Shown here: in pieces, positions 1-6,574 of the stretch
Layout of the letters: every line of letters starts with the position of its first letter
Position numbering within the stretch: the stretch's first letter is position 1
Assembly: GCA_016208345.1 (NCBI GenBank)
Contig: JACQYG010000243.1
Coordinates: 1-6,619, forward strand
Direction of reading: 5' to 3'
Origin: Chloroflexota bacterium
GTDB lineage: Bacteria; Chloroflexota; DTOL01; JACQYG01
DNA: 6,619 nucleotides
Notes under the pieces: model-generated
Told to the model about the DNA's origin: nothing
What the model saw: only the letters and a program-made list of their open reading frames with translations
Databases searched by the model: none
Made by a program: the position numbers and the translations under genes

Positions 1-230
1 GAGACGACACCCCAAGGGGACGATATCCCAATGACGAGAGCATTCACCGCAGAGCGCGCGGGGCTTGAGGCGCAGCCTCGTTCGCAGAGATCTTTCCTTA
101 TCTCTGCGCTCTCAGCGGTCTCCGCGGTTAAAATCTGGACTCATTGAAGGTGCCTGGCCCTCGTTCTTCATCGTGGCGTGTTCGAGATCCCACCCCGGGG
201 GCTGCGCCATCCTGGCTTGAACCTACAGTG
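1..230. other. Non-coding upstream region
   Basis: I see no supported gene in the stretch before the Pho box. Apart from the structured repeat at 46-128, I recognise no RNA gene, terminator or conserved site. Positions 129-230 are unremarkable intergenic sequence. The end of any gene to the left is not in the window. Confidence 0.5.
46..128. repeat. Structured intergenic repeat with palindrome and 9-bp tandem units
   Basis: This non-coding block has nested symmetry. A perfect 9-bp inverted repeat, CGCAGAGAT at 83-91 and ATCTCTGCG at 100-108, encloses an 8-base pyrimidine loop. Outside it, ACCGCAGAG at 46-54 is a one-mismatch inverted copy of CTCAGCGGT at 111-119 and of CTCCGCGGT at 120-128. 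Positions 102-128 read as three adjacent degenerate 9-mers: CTCTGCGCT, then CTCAGCGGT, then CTCCGCGGT. A smaller hairpin (GAGGC at 67-71, GCCTC at 75-79) lies in the left arm. There is no T-tract after the stem, so it does not look like a Rho-independent terminator for a gene to the left. It resembles the dispersed CGCAGAG-type intergenic repeats seen in many environmental bacterial genomes. Its function is unknown. Confidence 0.6.
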
Positions 231-272
231 TTAACGCACATTTAACATAGGGTTAACGTGGCGTTAAAGAAC
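229..272 (+). promoter_or_regulatory. Pho box: four 11-bp direct repeats (TTAAC units)
   Basis: TTAAC occurs at 231-235, 242-246 and 253-257, and TTAAA at 264-268, so the four units are spaced exactly 11 bp apart. One helical turn between direct repeats is the known arrangement for PhoB/PhoP response regulators. The TTAACA-type unit is closest to the Bacillus PhoP site; the E. coli (CTGTCAT) and Streptomyces (GTTCACC) boxes use the same 11-bp period. Four units would bind two dimers. The array ends a few bases upstream of the extended -10 and occupies about -60 to -23 relative to the inferred transcription start, the usual place for PhoP activation. It sits directly before pstS, the classic Pho target. 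The response regulator gene is not in the window. Confidence 0.88.
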
Positions 273-275
273 CTG

Positions 276-284
276 TGCTAGACT
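276..284 (+). promoter_or_regulatory. Extended -10 promoter element of the pst operon
   Basis: TG at 276-277, one spacer base, and TAGACT at 279-284 form an extended -10 (4 of 6 matches to TATAAT). No good -35 hexamer lies 17 bp upstream; that position is taken by the Pho box, as expected for an activator-dependent promoter. The inferred transcription start is about 291. That makes the upstream ATG at 294 an unlikely start codon and favours the ATG at 315. Confidence 0.6.
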
Positions 285-304
285 ACAGCCATAATGAACG
301 AGAT

Positions 305-310
305 AGGAGA
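305..310 (+). promoter_or_regulatory. Ribosome binding site of pstS
   Basis: AGGAGA ends 4 bases before the ATG at 315. It decides between the two in-frame ATGs: the one at 294 has no Shine-Dalgarno and would lie almost at the 5' end of the transcript. Confidence 0.7.
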
Positions 311-314
311 GAAG

Positions 315-1412
315 ATGAACAAGAAATGGTTACCCGCCATTGGCATCCCGGCCCTTCTGGCTGGGGCCCTGGCTGCCTGCGGCCCCGCGGCGCCAACGCC
401 TACAGTCCCGATCCGCGCCACACCGCCGGCCGCTGGCCCAATCCTGATCAATGGCGCCGGCGCCACTTTCCCCTTCCCGCTTTACAGCCGTTGGTTCTAC
501 GAGTACGCCTCTGTGGACCCCTCGGCGCGTTTCAACTACCAGTCCATCGGTTCGGGCGGTGGCATCAAGCAGGTCACAGCCAAGACCGTGGACTTCGGCG
601 CATCCGACGCCATCCTCACCGGCGAGCAATACAAGGCGGCTCCTGGCATCCAGATGGTGCCGATAGTGGCCGGCGCCGTGGTCCCAGTATATAATCTCAA
701 GGGGATCACCCAGGGTCTCAAGCTGGACGCCGACGCCATCGCCGGGGTCTACCTGGGCAAGATCAAGAGGTGGAACGATCCGGCCCTGGTAACCCTCAAC
801 CCTGACCTCAAGCTTCCCAACCAGGACATCATTGTGGTGCACCGCGCCGACGGCTCCGGCACCACCTTCATTTGGACCGACTACCTATCGGCCGTCAGCC
901 GGGAGTGGAAGGAAAAGGTCGGCACGTCCACCTCGGTCAACTGGCCCACTGGCCTGGGCGGCAAAGGAAACGAGGGGGTAGCGGGCACGGTGCAGCAGAA
1001 CGATGGCGCCCTCGGCTATGTGGAGCTGGCCTACGCCAGGCAGAACAAGCTGCCCACCGCCTCGGTCAAGAACGCCGCTGGCAACGTCGTCGTGCCCACC
1101 CTGGAAGCGACCACGGCGGCCATGGCCGACTTCGGCGACCAGATGCCTGACACCCTGGCCCGCTCCATCGTCAATGCGCCGGGCGCGAAGTCGTGGCCAG
1201 TGGCGGGTTACACCTATCTGCTGCTGTACATGGATCAGCAGGACTGTGCCAAAGCCCAAAGGCTCGCGAGCTTTATCAAGTGGGGCCTGACCGACGGCAC
1301 CAGGTTCGCCACGGAACTGGATTACGCCCCGCTGGCGGACAACGTGAAGGCCAAGGTGTTGGAACGGGTGAGCAAGATCACCTGCCAGGGCAAGCCCATG
1401 GGTGACAAATAG
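315..1412 (+). CDS. pstS: Phosphate ABC transporter, phosphate-binding lipoprotein PstS
   Basis: Extracytoplasmic phosphate receptor of the PstSCAB importer, 365 aa from the chosen ATG. Residues 1-22 form a lipoprotein signal: a Lys-Lys n-region, a hydrophobic core and the lipobox Leu-Ala-Ala-Cys with Cys22. A Pro/Thr/Ala-rich linker to about residue 40 would tether the binding domain to the membrane. The PstS phosphate-site motifs follow in order: GAGATFP (47-53), SIGSGGG (77-83), DFGASDA (93-99), HRADGSGTTFIW (176-187) and GGKGNEGVA (215-223). The Ser, Asp, Arg and Thr side chains in these loops bind dehydrated phosphate in known structures. The length is normal for the family. An in-frame ATG at 294 would add seven residues, but the RBS and the signal peptide favour 315. 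It is the first gene of the operon, directly under the Pho box. Confidence 0.96.
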   Translation: MNKKWLPAIGIPALLAGALAACGPAAPTPTVPIRATPPAAGPILINGAGATFPFPLYSRWFYEYASVDPSARFNYQSIGSGGGIKQVTAKTVDFGASDAILTGEQYKAAPGIQMVPIVAGAVVPVYNLKGITQGLKLDADAIAGVYLGKIKRWNDPALVTLNPDLKLPNQDIIVVHRADGSGTTFIWTDYLSAVSREWKEKVGTSTSVNWPTGLGGKGNEGVAGTVQQNDGALGYVELAYARQNKLPTASVKNAAGNVVVPTLEATTAAMADFGDQMPDTLARSIVNAPGAKSWPVAGYTYLLLYMDQQDCAKAQRLASFIKWGLTDGTRFATELDYAPLADNVKAKVLERVSKITCQGKPMGDK

Positions 1413-1433
1413 TTTCTTAACTCGTAAAGAAAC
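1412..1433 (+). other. Intercistronic hairpin after pstS
   Basis: GTTTCTT (1412-1418) pairs perfectly with AAGAAAC (1427-1433) across an 8-base loop, beginning at the last base of the pstS stop codon. A T5 run follows at 1452-1456 after a GC-rich stretch, but no strong GC stem abuts it. The hairpin could stabilise the 3' end of a pstS-only transcript or weakly attenuate read-through, giving more binding protein than channel, a common need in pst operons. This role is inferred. Confidence 0.35.
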
Positions 1434-1481
1434 CCCAGGCCCCCCGGCTCGTTTTTGCCAGCCCGGAATAGGGCCCCGCCG

Positions 1482-1487
1482 AGGAGG
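1482..1487 (+). promoter_or_regulatory. Strong Shine-Dalgarno upstream of pstC (supports TTG 1496 start)
   Basis: AGGAGG lies 8 bases before an in-frame TTG at 1496-1498. A second, weaker site (GGAG, 1508-1511) serves the ATG at 1517. Either or both starts could be used. Confidence 0.5.
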
Positions 1488-1516
1488 GCGAAGTTTTGTC
1501 AGTATCTGGAGAAAAC

Positions 1517-2503
1517 ATGTCCGTCACGATTCAAGCCCACCGGCTGGGCCGGTCTGGATGGGCGGATGCCCTGGCCCGCCGGATGGAGCACGGGGATATC
1601 CTCTTCCGGTGGCTCCTCGTTGCCGTGGCGGGAGGGGTCCTGCTGCTGGTGGCAGCCGTTGGCTACGAACTGTGGATTAACTCAGCGTTGCCACGGGCCC
1701 AGTTCGGGGTGTGGTTTCTGACGACTACTACCTGGGACCCGGTGGCCCGGGAGTTTGGGGCGTTGCCTTTTATCCTCGGCACGCTCATAACCTCGCTCCT
1801 GGCCTTGTTGCTGGCCATCCCGGTTAGCCTGGGCATCGCCATCTTCCTTTCGGAACTGGCCCCACCATGGTTGAGCACCCTTTTGGGGTTCCTGGTGGAA
1901 CTGTTGGCAGCGGTGCCGAGCGTGGTTTACGGGTTATGGGGCCTGTTCGTCTTCGTCCCGATCGTGGTGAGGCCGGTAGCAGAGGCCTTGAACCAGACGC
2001 TGGGCTTTACCGCGCTGTTTGCCGGGCCGGTCTTCGGCCCCAGCCGGCTAGCGGCCTCCCTCATCCTGGCGATCATGATCCTGCCCACCATCTCAGCGGT
2101 GAGCCGGGACGTGTTCCGGGCCGTCCCCAGTTCCCAGCGGGAGGCGGCCCTGGCATTGGGGGCCACGAAGTGGGAGATGATCTCTCAGGTGCTCGTCCCA
2201 TATGGACTCTCTGGTATCTTGGGGGCCGTCATCCTGGGGCTGGGCCGGGCCCTGGGCGAGACGATGGCGGTGACTATGGTCATCGGCAATAACCTGGACC
2301 TCACGCCCTCGCTCCTACACCCGGGCTACACCATGGCCTCCATCATCGCCAACGAATTCGCCGAGGCCACCTATGACCTTTATTTGCAATCCCTGATCGA
2401 GATCGGCCTGGTGCTCTTCGTGGGGACACTGTTCCTGAACCTGATCGCCCGGTTCCTGGTCTGGCAGGTGGCGCGACGGGTGCCGCAGGAGGTGCGCCCG
2501 TGA
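1517..2503 (+). CDS. pstC: Phosphate ABC transporter permease PstC
   Basis: One of the two membrane subunits of the phosphate importer, 328 aa from the ATG. A long hydrophobic segment at about residues 30-52 is TM1; the permease core begins near residue 80 and includes several more hydrophobic stretches. The cytoplasmic EAA loop that contacts PstB reads REAALALGATKWEMI at about 208-222. It is followed by the GRALGET motif (about 243-249) typical of PstC. The start is uncertain. The ATG at 1517 has GGAG five bases upstream. An in-frame TTG at 1496 has a better AGGAGG (1482-1487) at 8-base spacing and would add seven residues (335 aa). The gene ends in TGA, which overlaps the pstA start as GTGA, implying translational coupling. 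PstC and PstA are homologous; order and the long periplasmic region before the core assign this one as PstC. Confidence 0.94.
   Translation: MSVTIQAHRLGRSGWADALARRMEHGDILFRWLLVAVAGGVLLLVAAVGYELWINSALPRAQFGVWFLTTTTWDPVAREFGALPFILGTLITSLLALLLAIPVSLGIAIFLSELAPPWLSTLLGFLVELLAAVPSVVYGLWGLFVFVPIVVRPVAEALNQTLGFTALFAGPVFGPSRLAASLILAIMILPTISAVSRDVFRAVPSSQREAALALGATKWEMISQVLVPYGLSGILGAVILGLGRALGETMAVTMVIGNNLDLTPSLLHPGYTMASIIANEFAEATYDLYLQSLIEIGLVLFVGTLFLNLIARFLVWQVARRVPQEVRP
2487..2493 (+). promoter_or_regulatory. Ribosome binding site of pstA inside the pstC end
   Basis: AGGAGGT lies within the last codons of pstC, 6 bases before the GTG at 2500. It is near-perfect and fixes this GTG as the pstA start. 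Confidence 0.75.
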
Positions 2504-3378
2504 GCAGATCCACCCGGTGGCGATCCGGTAGTGTGAGGTATGCCTGGCGGAAGCTCACCAACGCCGGGATGCTCTCCCTCACGGGCCTGGCGGCCTTCCT
2601 GGCCGTGGTGCCCCTGGTCTGGATCGTCGTCTACGTCGCCAGCCAGGGAGCACGTTTCGTCAGCGCCGATTTCTTCACAAAACTCCCCACGCCGGTGGGG
2701 GTGCCCGGGGGCGGGATCGCAAATGCCCTGGGCGGCACCGCCATTCTGGTGGGCATCGCCTGTACCATAAGCATCCCTATCGGCGTCCTGACCGCCTTCT
2801 ATGTGGCGGATAAGCCGGACACCCCTCTGGGCCTGGCGGTCCGCTTTGGCACCGACGTGCTCTCCGGCGTGCCTTCCATCGTCGTCGGCATCTTCGCCTA
2901 CACCGTGGTGGTATTGCCAATGAAGCGGTTCAGTGCCCTTTCTGGCGGCCTGGCCCTGGCCATCATCATGCTGCCCACGGTCATTCGAGCCACCGAGGAG
3001 ATGCTGAAACTGGTGCCAAACGACCTGCGGGAGGCCTCGTTGGCACTAGGTGCTCCAGAGTGGAAGACCTCGCTGGCGGTAATGCTCCCGGCGGCCCTAA
3101 ACGGGGTGATCACCGGCGTGATGTTGGGAGTGGCCAGGGTGGCGGGAGAGACCGCGCCGCTTCTGTTCACCTCCTTTGGCAACCCCTTCTGGAGCGCTCG
3201 GCTTGACCAGCCCATAGCCTCCCTCCCTCACACCCTGTTTGTCTATGCCATCTCGCCTTACAAGGACTGGCACGCCAAGGCCTGGGCGACGGCCCTGGTG
3301 CTGATGGCGTTGGTGTTGTCCTTGAACATCATCGCCCGGGCCTGGACTATGATCCGTCAGGCCCGGCTGGGCGGTTAG
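2500..3378 (+). CDS. pstA: Phosphate ABC transporter permease PstA
   Basis: Second membrane subunit of the phosphate importer, 292 aa, starting with GTG that overlaps the pstC stop. A basic N-terminus (Arg/Trp/Lys-rich, residues 1-18) precedes TM1 at about 24-47, consistent with the positive-inside rule. The permease core starts near residue 73 ([15 protein letters not shown]). Further hydrophobic segments lie near 118-140, 145-162, 202-222 and 262-285. The EAA loop that docks on PstB is [13 protein letters not shown] at 177-189, followed by [13 protein letters not shown] (210-222), the PstA counterpart of the GRALGET motif in PstC. Length and order are standard. The gene ends 14 bp before the pstB ATG, in the same operon. 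Confidence 0.95.
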   Translation: MSRSTRWRSGSVRYAWRKLTNAGMLSLTGLAAFLAVVPLVWIVVYVASQGARFVSADFFTKLPTPVGVPGGGIANALGGTAILVGIACTISIPIGVLTAFYVADKPDTPLGLAVRFGTDVLSGVPSIVVGIFAYTVVVLPMKRFSALSGGLALAIIMLPTVIRATEEMLKLVPNDLREASLALGAPEWKTSLAVMLPAALNGVITGVMLGVARVAGETAPLLFTSFGNPFWSARLDQPIASLPHTLFVYAISPYKDWHAKAWATALVLMALVLSLNIIARAWTMIRQARLGG

Positions 3379-3392
3379 TCGTGGAGGAGAAG

Positions 3393-4238
<846 letters not shown>

Positions 4239-4248
4239 GAAAGGCAGG

Positions 4249-4263
4249 ATGTTGCGCAAATGA
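4249..4263 (+). CDS. Possible 4-codon leader ORF (MLRK) coupled to phoU
   Basis: ATG TTG CGC AAA TGA lies between pstB and phoU. Its stop overlaps the phoU start codon as ATGA (4260-4263), the usual coupling arrangement. AGGAAAGG (4237-4244) sits four bases upstream of its ATG, while phoU's own candidate SD (CAGGA, 4245-4249) is about ten bases from its start. A ribosome finishing this mini-ORF could restart on phoU. It may equally be chance, and nothing shows that the peptide matters. Confidence 0.25.
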   Translation: MLRK

Positions 4264-4952
4264 CCAGGGAAACATTTGATCGCCGTCTGAATCAGCTTCA
4301 GGACGACGTCCTGTACCTGGGGAGCATGGTGGACAAGGCCATCGGTCGCAGCCTGGAGGGCCTGAAGCAACGGGACCTGCCCCTGGCCCGGCAGGTCATA
4401 GAGGACGACGCCGCTATCAATCAAAAGAGATTCGAGATAGAGGAAAAGGCCCTTCTCCTGATCGCCACCCAGCAGCCCATGGCCGTGGACCTGCGGGTCA
4501 TCGCCGCGGTCCTGAACATCATCACCGATCTGGAGCGCATGGCCGATCACGCTGCAGGCATAGCCAAGATCACGATCATGTTGGGCGACGAGCCCTTGCT
4601 CAAGCCCTTGATCGATGTCCCGCTCATGGCCGCCAAGGCTCGGGAGATGCTGCGCCGCGCCCTGGATGCCTTCGTGGCCCGGGATGCCCAGGCGGCCCGA
4701 GAGGTCAGCGCCCTGGATGACCAGGTGGATGCCCTGTACGACCAGGTGTATCGGGAGCTCCTGAGCTTCATGATCTCCGACCCGGGGACCATTACCCGGG
4801 CTACGCACCTGCTTTGGGTGGCTCACAACCTGGAGCGCATCGCCGACCGTGTCACCAACATCTGCGAGAGGGTGGCCTTCACCGTCACCGGCAAGATGGA
4901 GGAGATGAACCCACTTAGGCCCGAGAGACTTAGGGCTCAGGGGATCGGCTGA
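4260..4952 (+). CDS. phoU: Phosphate signalling/transport regulator PhoU
   Basis: Cytoplasmic regulator that couples Pst transporter activity to the phosphate-sensing histidine kinase and restrains Pho activation when phosphate is plentiful; 230 aa. The N-terminus (MTRETFDRRLNQLQDDVLYLGSM) is the canonical PhoU opening and fixes the ATG at 4260. The protein is helical throughout and has two related halves, each a three-helix PhoU domain (roughly 1-110 and 115-215). Each carries the metal-site motif of the family: LERMADHAAGIA in the first and LERIADRVTNICERV in the second, whose acidic residues bind metal in PhoU structures. It lies 21 bp after pstB and closes the operon. Its last 16 bp overlap the convergent treS frame. 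Confidence 0.95.
   Translation: MTRETFDRRLNQLQDDVLYLGSMVDKAIGRSLEGLKQRDLPLARQVIEDDAAINQKRFEIEEKALLLIATQQPMAVDLRVIAAVLNIITDLERMADHAAGIAKITIMLGDEPLLKPLIDVPLMAAKAREMLRRALDAFVARDAQAAREVSALDDQVDALYDQVYRELLSFMISDPGTITRATHLLWVAHNLERIADRVTNICERVAFTVTGKMEEMNPLRPERLRAQGIG
4937..4952. other. Tail-to-tail overlap of phoU and treS
   Basis: The phoU stop TGA (4950-4952, + strand) lies inside the treS end, and the treS stop (4937-4939, - strand) lies inside phoU. There is no intergenic space, and I see no hairpin plus T-tract on either strand nearby. Transcripts from both sides must therefore run into the opposing gene or end by Rho. Confidence 0.85.
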
Positions 4953-5671
4953 GAGAGGGGCTTTAGTGTAAGCCAGAGGTACTGGTAGGGGTCCAGGCCC
5001 AGGGCATAGGGTCCCCTAGAGACTGGGGCGAATGCACCTCCAGTGAGCACATCCACTGGAAGGCAAGCGGGGAACTCAGGTAATTCTAACGAAACCGATT
5101 GCCTCGACGAGGACAGGTTCTGCACCACCAGGATGTCCTCGCTCTCGTACCGGCGCAGGTACGCCAGGACCGCCGTGTTTTGAGGCCCCAGGAACTGGCA
5201 GTTCCCCCGACCGAAGGCACGGTGTCTCTTCCTCGCCAGGATCATCATCCTTACGGTGTGGAAAAGGGAAGAGGGGTCTCCTAACTGTGATCTGGCATTG
5301 ATCCTTTTGTAGCCAAAGACCTCGTCATCGTTCACCGGGCTGTACATGGCGGATGGATGTGCCACGGAGAAGCCGGCATTCTCCTCATCGGACCACTGCA
5401 TTGGTGTTCGGAGGCCGCCTCTGTCCTTCAGGGTGATGTTGTCTCCCATGCCGATCTCGTCGCCGTAGTAGATGATGGGCGAGCCTGGCAAGGTCAACAG
5501 TAGGGAGTAAGCGAGCTCGATCCTCCTTCGGTCGTTGTTCAGGAGGGGCGACAGGCGTAGCCGGATGCCGAGGTTAAGCCTCATCTGGTGGTCAGGGGCA
5601 TAGGCGTCCCACAGGAATTGCCTGTCCTCTTCGGTTACCATCTCTAGGGTGAGCTCATCGTGGCACCTCAA
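4937..5671 (-). CDS. treS: TreS C-terminal part (end of barrel and C domain)
   Basis: This is the same frame resumed after the TGA. Homology actually begins at Gln297, directly after the stop (QWGTFLRCHDEL); the TTG at 5671 is only the first possible initiator. It contains GH13 region IV as RCHDE (His305, Asp306), the TreS-specific ELTLEMV, then YYGDEIGMGDN (about 369-379) and RTPMQW (389-394). A C-terminal beta-sandwich-like domain runs from about 450 to the end. Separate translation is doubtful: the TTG lies in the loop of a 7-bp hairpin with its SD-like GGGG in or beside the stem. It is more likely the silent or read-through half of a single gene than an independent protein. Confidence 0.7.
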   Translation of the reverse strand: MRCHDELTLEMVTEEDRQFLWDAYAPDHQMRLNLGIRLRLSPLLNNDRRRIELAYSLLLTLPGSPIIYYGDEIGMGDNITLKDRGGLRTPMQWSDEENAGFSVAHPSAMYSPVNDDEVFGYKRINARSQLGDPSSLFHTVRMMILARKRHRAFGRGNCQFLGPQNTAVLAYLRRYESEDILVVQNLSSSRQSVSLELPEFPACLPVDVLTGGAFAPVSRGPYALGLDPYQYLWLTLKPLSQPIP

Positions 5672-5684
5672 GAAGGTGCCCCAC
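5660..5684 (-). other. Hairpin immediately after the treS TGA
   Basis: On the - strand, GGCACCT (5680-5674) and AGGTGCC (5668-5662) form a perfect 7-bp stem around the 5-base loop TCTTG. Two further pairs (GT/AC) follow beyond a two-base GG bulge. The stem starts six bases after the TGA. The 3' arm includes the TGC codon for Cys304. Confidence 0.75.
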
Positions 5685-5686
5685 TG

Positions 5687-6574
5687 TCACGATTCTGGAG
5701 TGGGCGGGGTCCTATTCAGGATGTCCACGAGGGGCCTTCTATCCTCTCGCTCCAATGCCAGGAAGATGCGGGGCATCAGGGGGAAATGAAGGCACATGTG
5801 GAACTCGTCGCCAGCGCCAAAGTACTCCCGCACCTCCTCCGGCCACTGGTTGGCCTCCGCCAACAGAACCTTGCCCCGATAGTTCTCGTCCAGGAACCGG
5901 CGCACGCGCTTGAGGTAGGCGTGGGTTTCGGGCAGGTTCTCGCAGTTCGTCCCCTCCCGCTTGAACAGGTACGGCACGGCATCGGCTCGGAAGCCATCGA
6001 TGCCCAGGTCCAGCCAGTGCTTCATCACCCCGAGCATGGCCTGTTGCACGGCTGGGTTATCGTAGTTGAGGTCCGGCTGCTGGGGATAGAAGCGGTGAAA
6101 ATAGTACTCCCCGGTGAGGGGGTCGAACTCCCAGTTGGACTCTTGGGAATCGACGAAGATGATTCGGGCGTCCTTGAACTTTTGGTTCGTCCTGCTCCAA
6201 AGATAGCAGTCTCGCTTAGGGGAGTTCTTGGACGAGCGGGCCTCTTGGAACCAGGCGTGCTGGTCCGAGGTGTGGTTCATCACCAGGTCAGCGATGACGC
6301 GGCGGCCGCGCTGGTGAGCCTCCTGGACCATCTCTTTGAAATCATCAACTGTCCCGTAGCCGTGGTGAATCTTGAGGAAGTCCCTGCCGTCGTCGCCATC
6401 GTCGACCAGGGGCGAATCGTACATCGGCAACAGCCAGAGGCAGTTGACCCCCAGCTCCTGGAGGTAGCCCAGCTTGCTGGTCAGCCCCTGGAGATCGCCA
6501 TGGCCGTCCCCGTTCCCATCGCAGAAGGCCCGGACGTAGACTTCATAGAATACGGCATCTTTGTACCAGGTCAT
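5687..6574 (-). CDS. treS: TreS N-terminal part (GH13 barrel up to the TGA)
   Basis: This is the 295-aa portion before the in-frame TGA. It opens with [15 protein letters not shown] and a D-x-N-x-D-G-x-G-D calcium-site-like loop (19-27). GH13 region I is DLVMNH (His101), region II is [10 protein letters not shown] with Arg196 and Asp198, and region III is LLAEANQWP with Glu240. Residues 168-218 ([10 protein letters not shown] through [12 protein letters not shown]) are diagnostic of TreS over other GH13 enzymes. Residues 60-63 read GDDG where family members have GYDI, losing the Tyr that normally lines the -1 sugar site. If translation stops at the TGA, the product lacks Asp306 and the end of the barrel and should be inactive. 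The start ATG at 6574 overlaps the preceding permease stop, and no strong separate RBS is visible. Confidence 0.85.
   Translation of the reverse strand: MTWYKDAVFYEVYVRAFCDGNGDGHGDLQGLTSKLGYLQELGVNCLWLLPMYDSPLVDDGDDGRDFLKIHHGYGTVDDFKEMVQEAHQRGRRVIADLVMNHTSDQHAWFQEARSSKNSPKRDCYLWSRTNQKFKDARIIFVDSQESNWEFDPLTGEYYFHRFYPQQPDLNYDNPAVQQAMLGVMKHWLDLGIDGFRADAVPYLFKREGTNCENLPETHAYLKRVRRFLDENYRGKVLLAEANQWPEEVREYFGAGDEFHMCLHFPLMPRIFLALEREDRRPLVDILNRTPPTPES

Larger units (their letters stand above)
4937..6574 (-). pseudogene. treS: Trehalose synthase TreS, full-length frame with in-frame TGA
   Basis: Maltose alpha-D-glucosyltransferase (GH13), which interconverts maltose and trehalose in the cytoplasm. 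The frame is open over 546 codons except for codon 296 (TGA, 5687-5689); both sides are in the same frame, so this is a nonsense codon and not a frameshift. The total of about 545 residues is normal for TreS. The GH13 catalytic triad is present: nucleophile Asp198, acid/base Glu240 and stabiliser Asp306. The TreS hallmarks [28 protein letters not shown] and GDEIGMGDN are also there. Two near-invariant motifs are altered: GYDI is GDDG (60-63) and NHD is CHD (304-306). The rest is well conserved, so any inactivation is recent, or the codon is read through. Sequencing error is also possible. The ATG overlaps the upstream permease stop (ATGA), so it belongs to a sugar-uptake operon. Confidence 0.8.

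Noticed and set aside
231..268. CRISPR-like or generic tandem repeat
   Set aside because: The units are only 5-7 bp at 11-bp spacing directly before pstS, which is the geometry of a Pho box and not of a CRISPR array.
294..314. ATG at 294 as the pstS start
   Set aside because: It has no Shine-Dalgarno, lies about three bases from the inferred transcription start, and puts extra acidic residues before a normal lipoprotein signal.
275..694. 139-aa frame overlapping pstS in another frame
   Set aside because: It is low-complexity Arg/His/Pro/Gly-rich and overlaps the conserved PstS motifs; it also starts within the promoter.
1433..1456. Rho-independent terminator between pstS and pstC
   Set aside because: A T5 run is present, but the stem before it is only about three base pairs (GCC/GGC), too weak to be called a terminator.
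3381..3392. GTG 3381 as the pstB start
   Set aside because: This codon overlaps the GGAGGA ribosome binding site of the ATG at 3393 and has no site of its own.
5660..5689. Selenocysteine insertion element (SECIS) for the treS TGA
   Set aside because: The apical loop begins with UC, not with a G in the first two positions, and it starts only about 13 bases after the UGA. Known bacterial SECIS elements have a G there and a loop at about 16-37 bases. The hairpin is real, but the match to SECIS rules is poor.
5672..5689. Frameshift separating two treS fragments
   Set aside because: The two reading frames are 15 bases apart, a multiple of three, and the five intervening codons (Q-W-G-T-F) match TreS. 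The break is a stop codon, not an indel.
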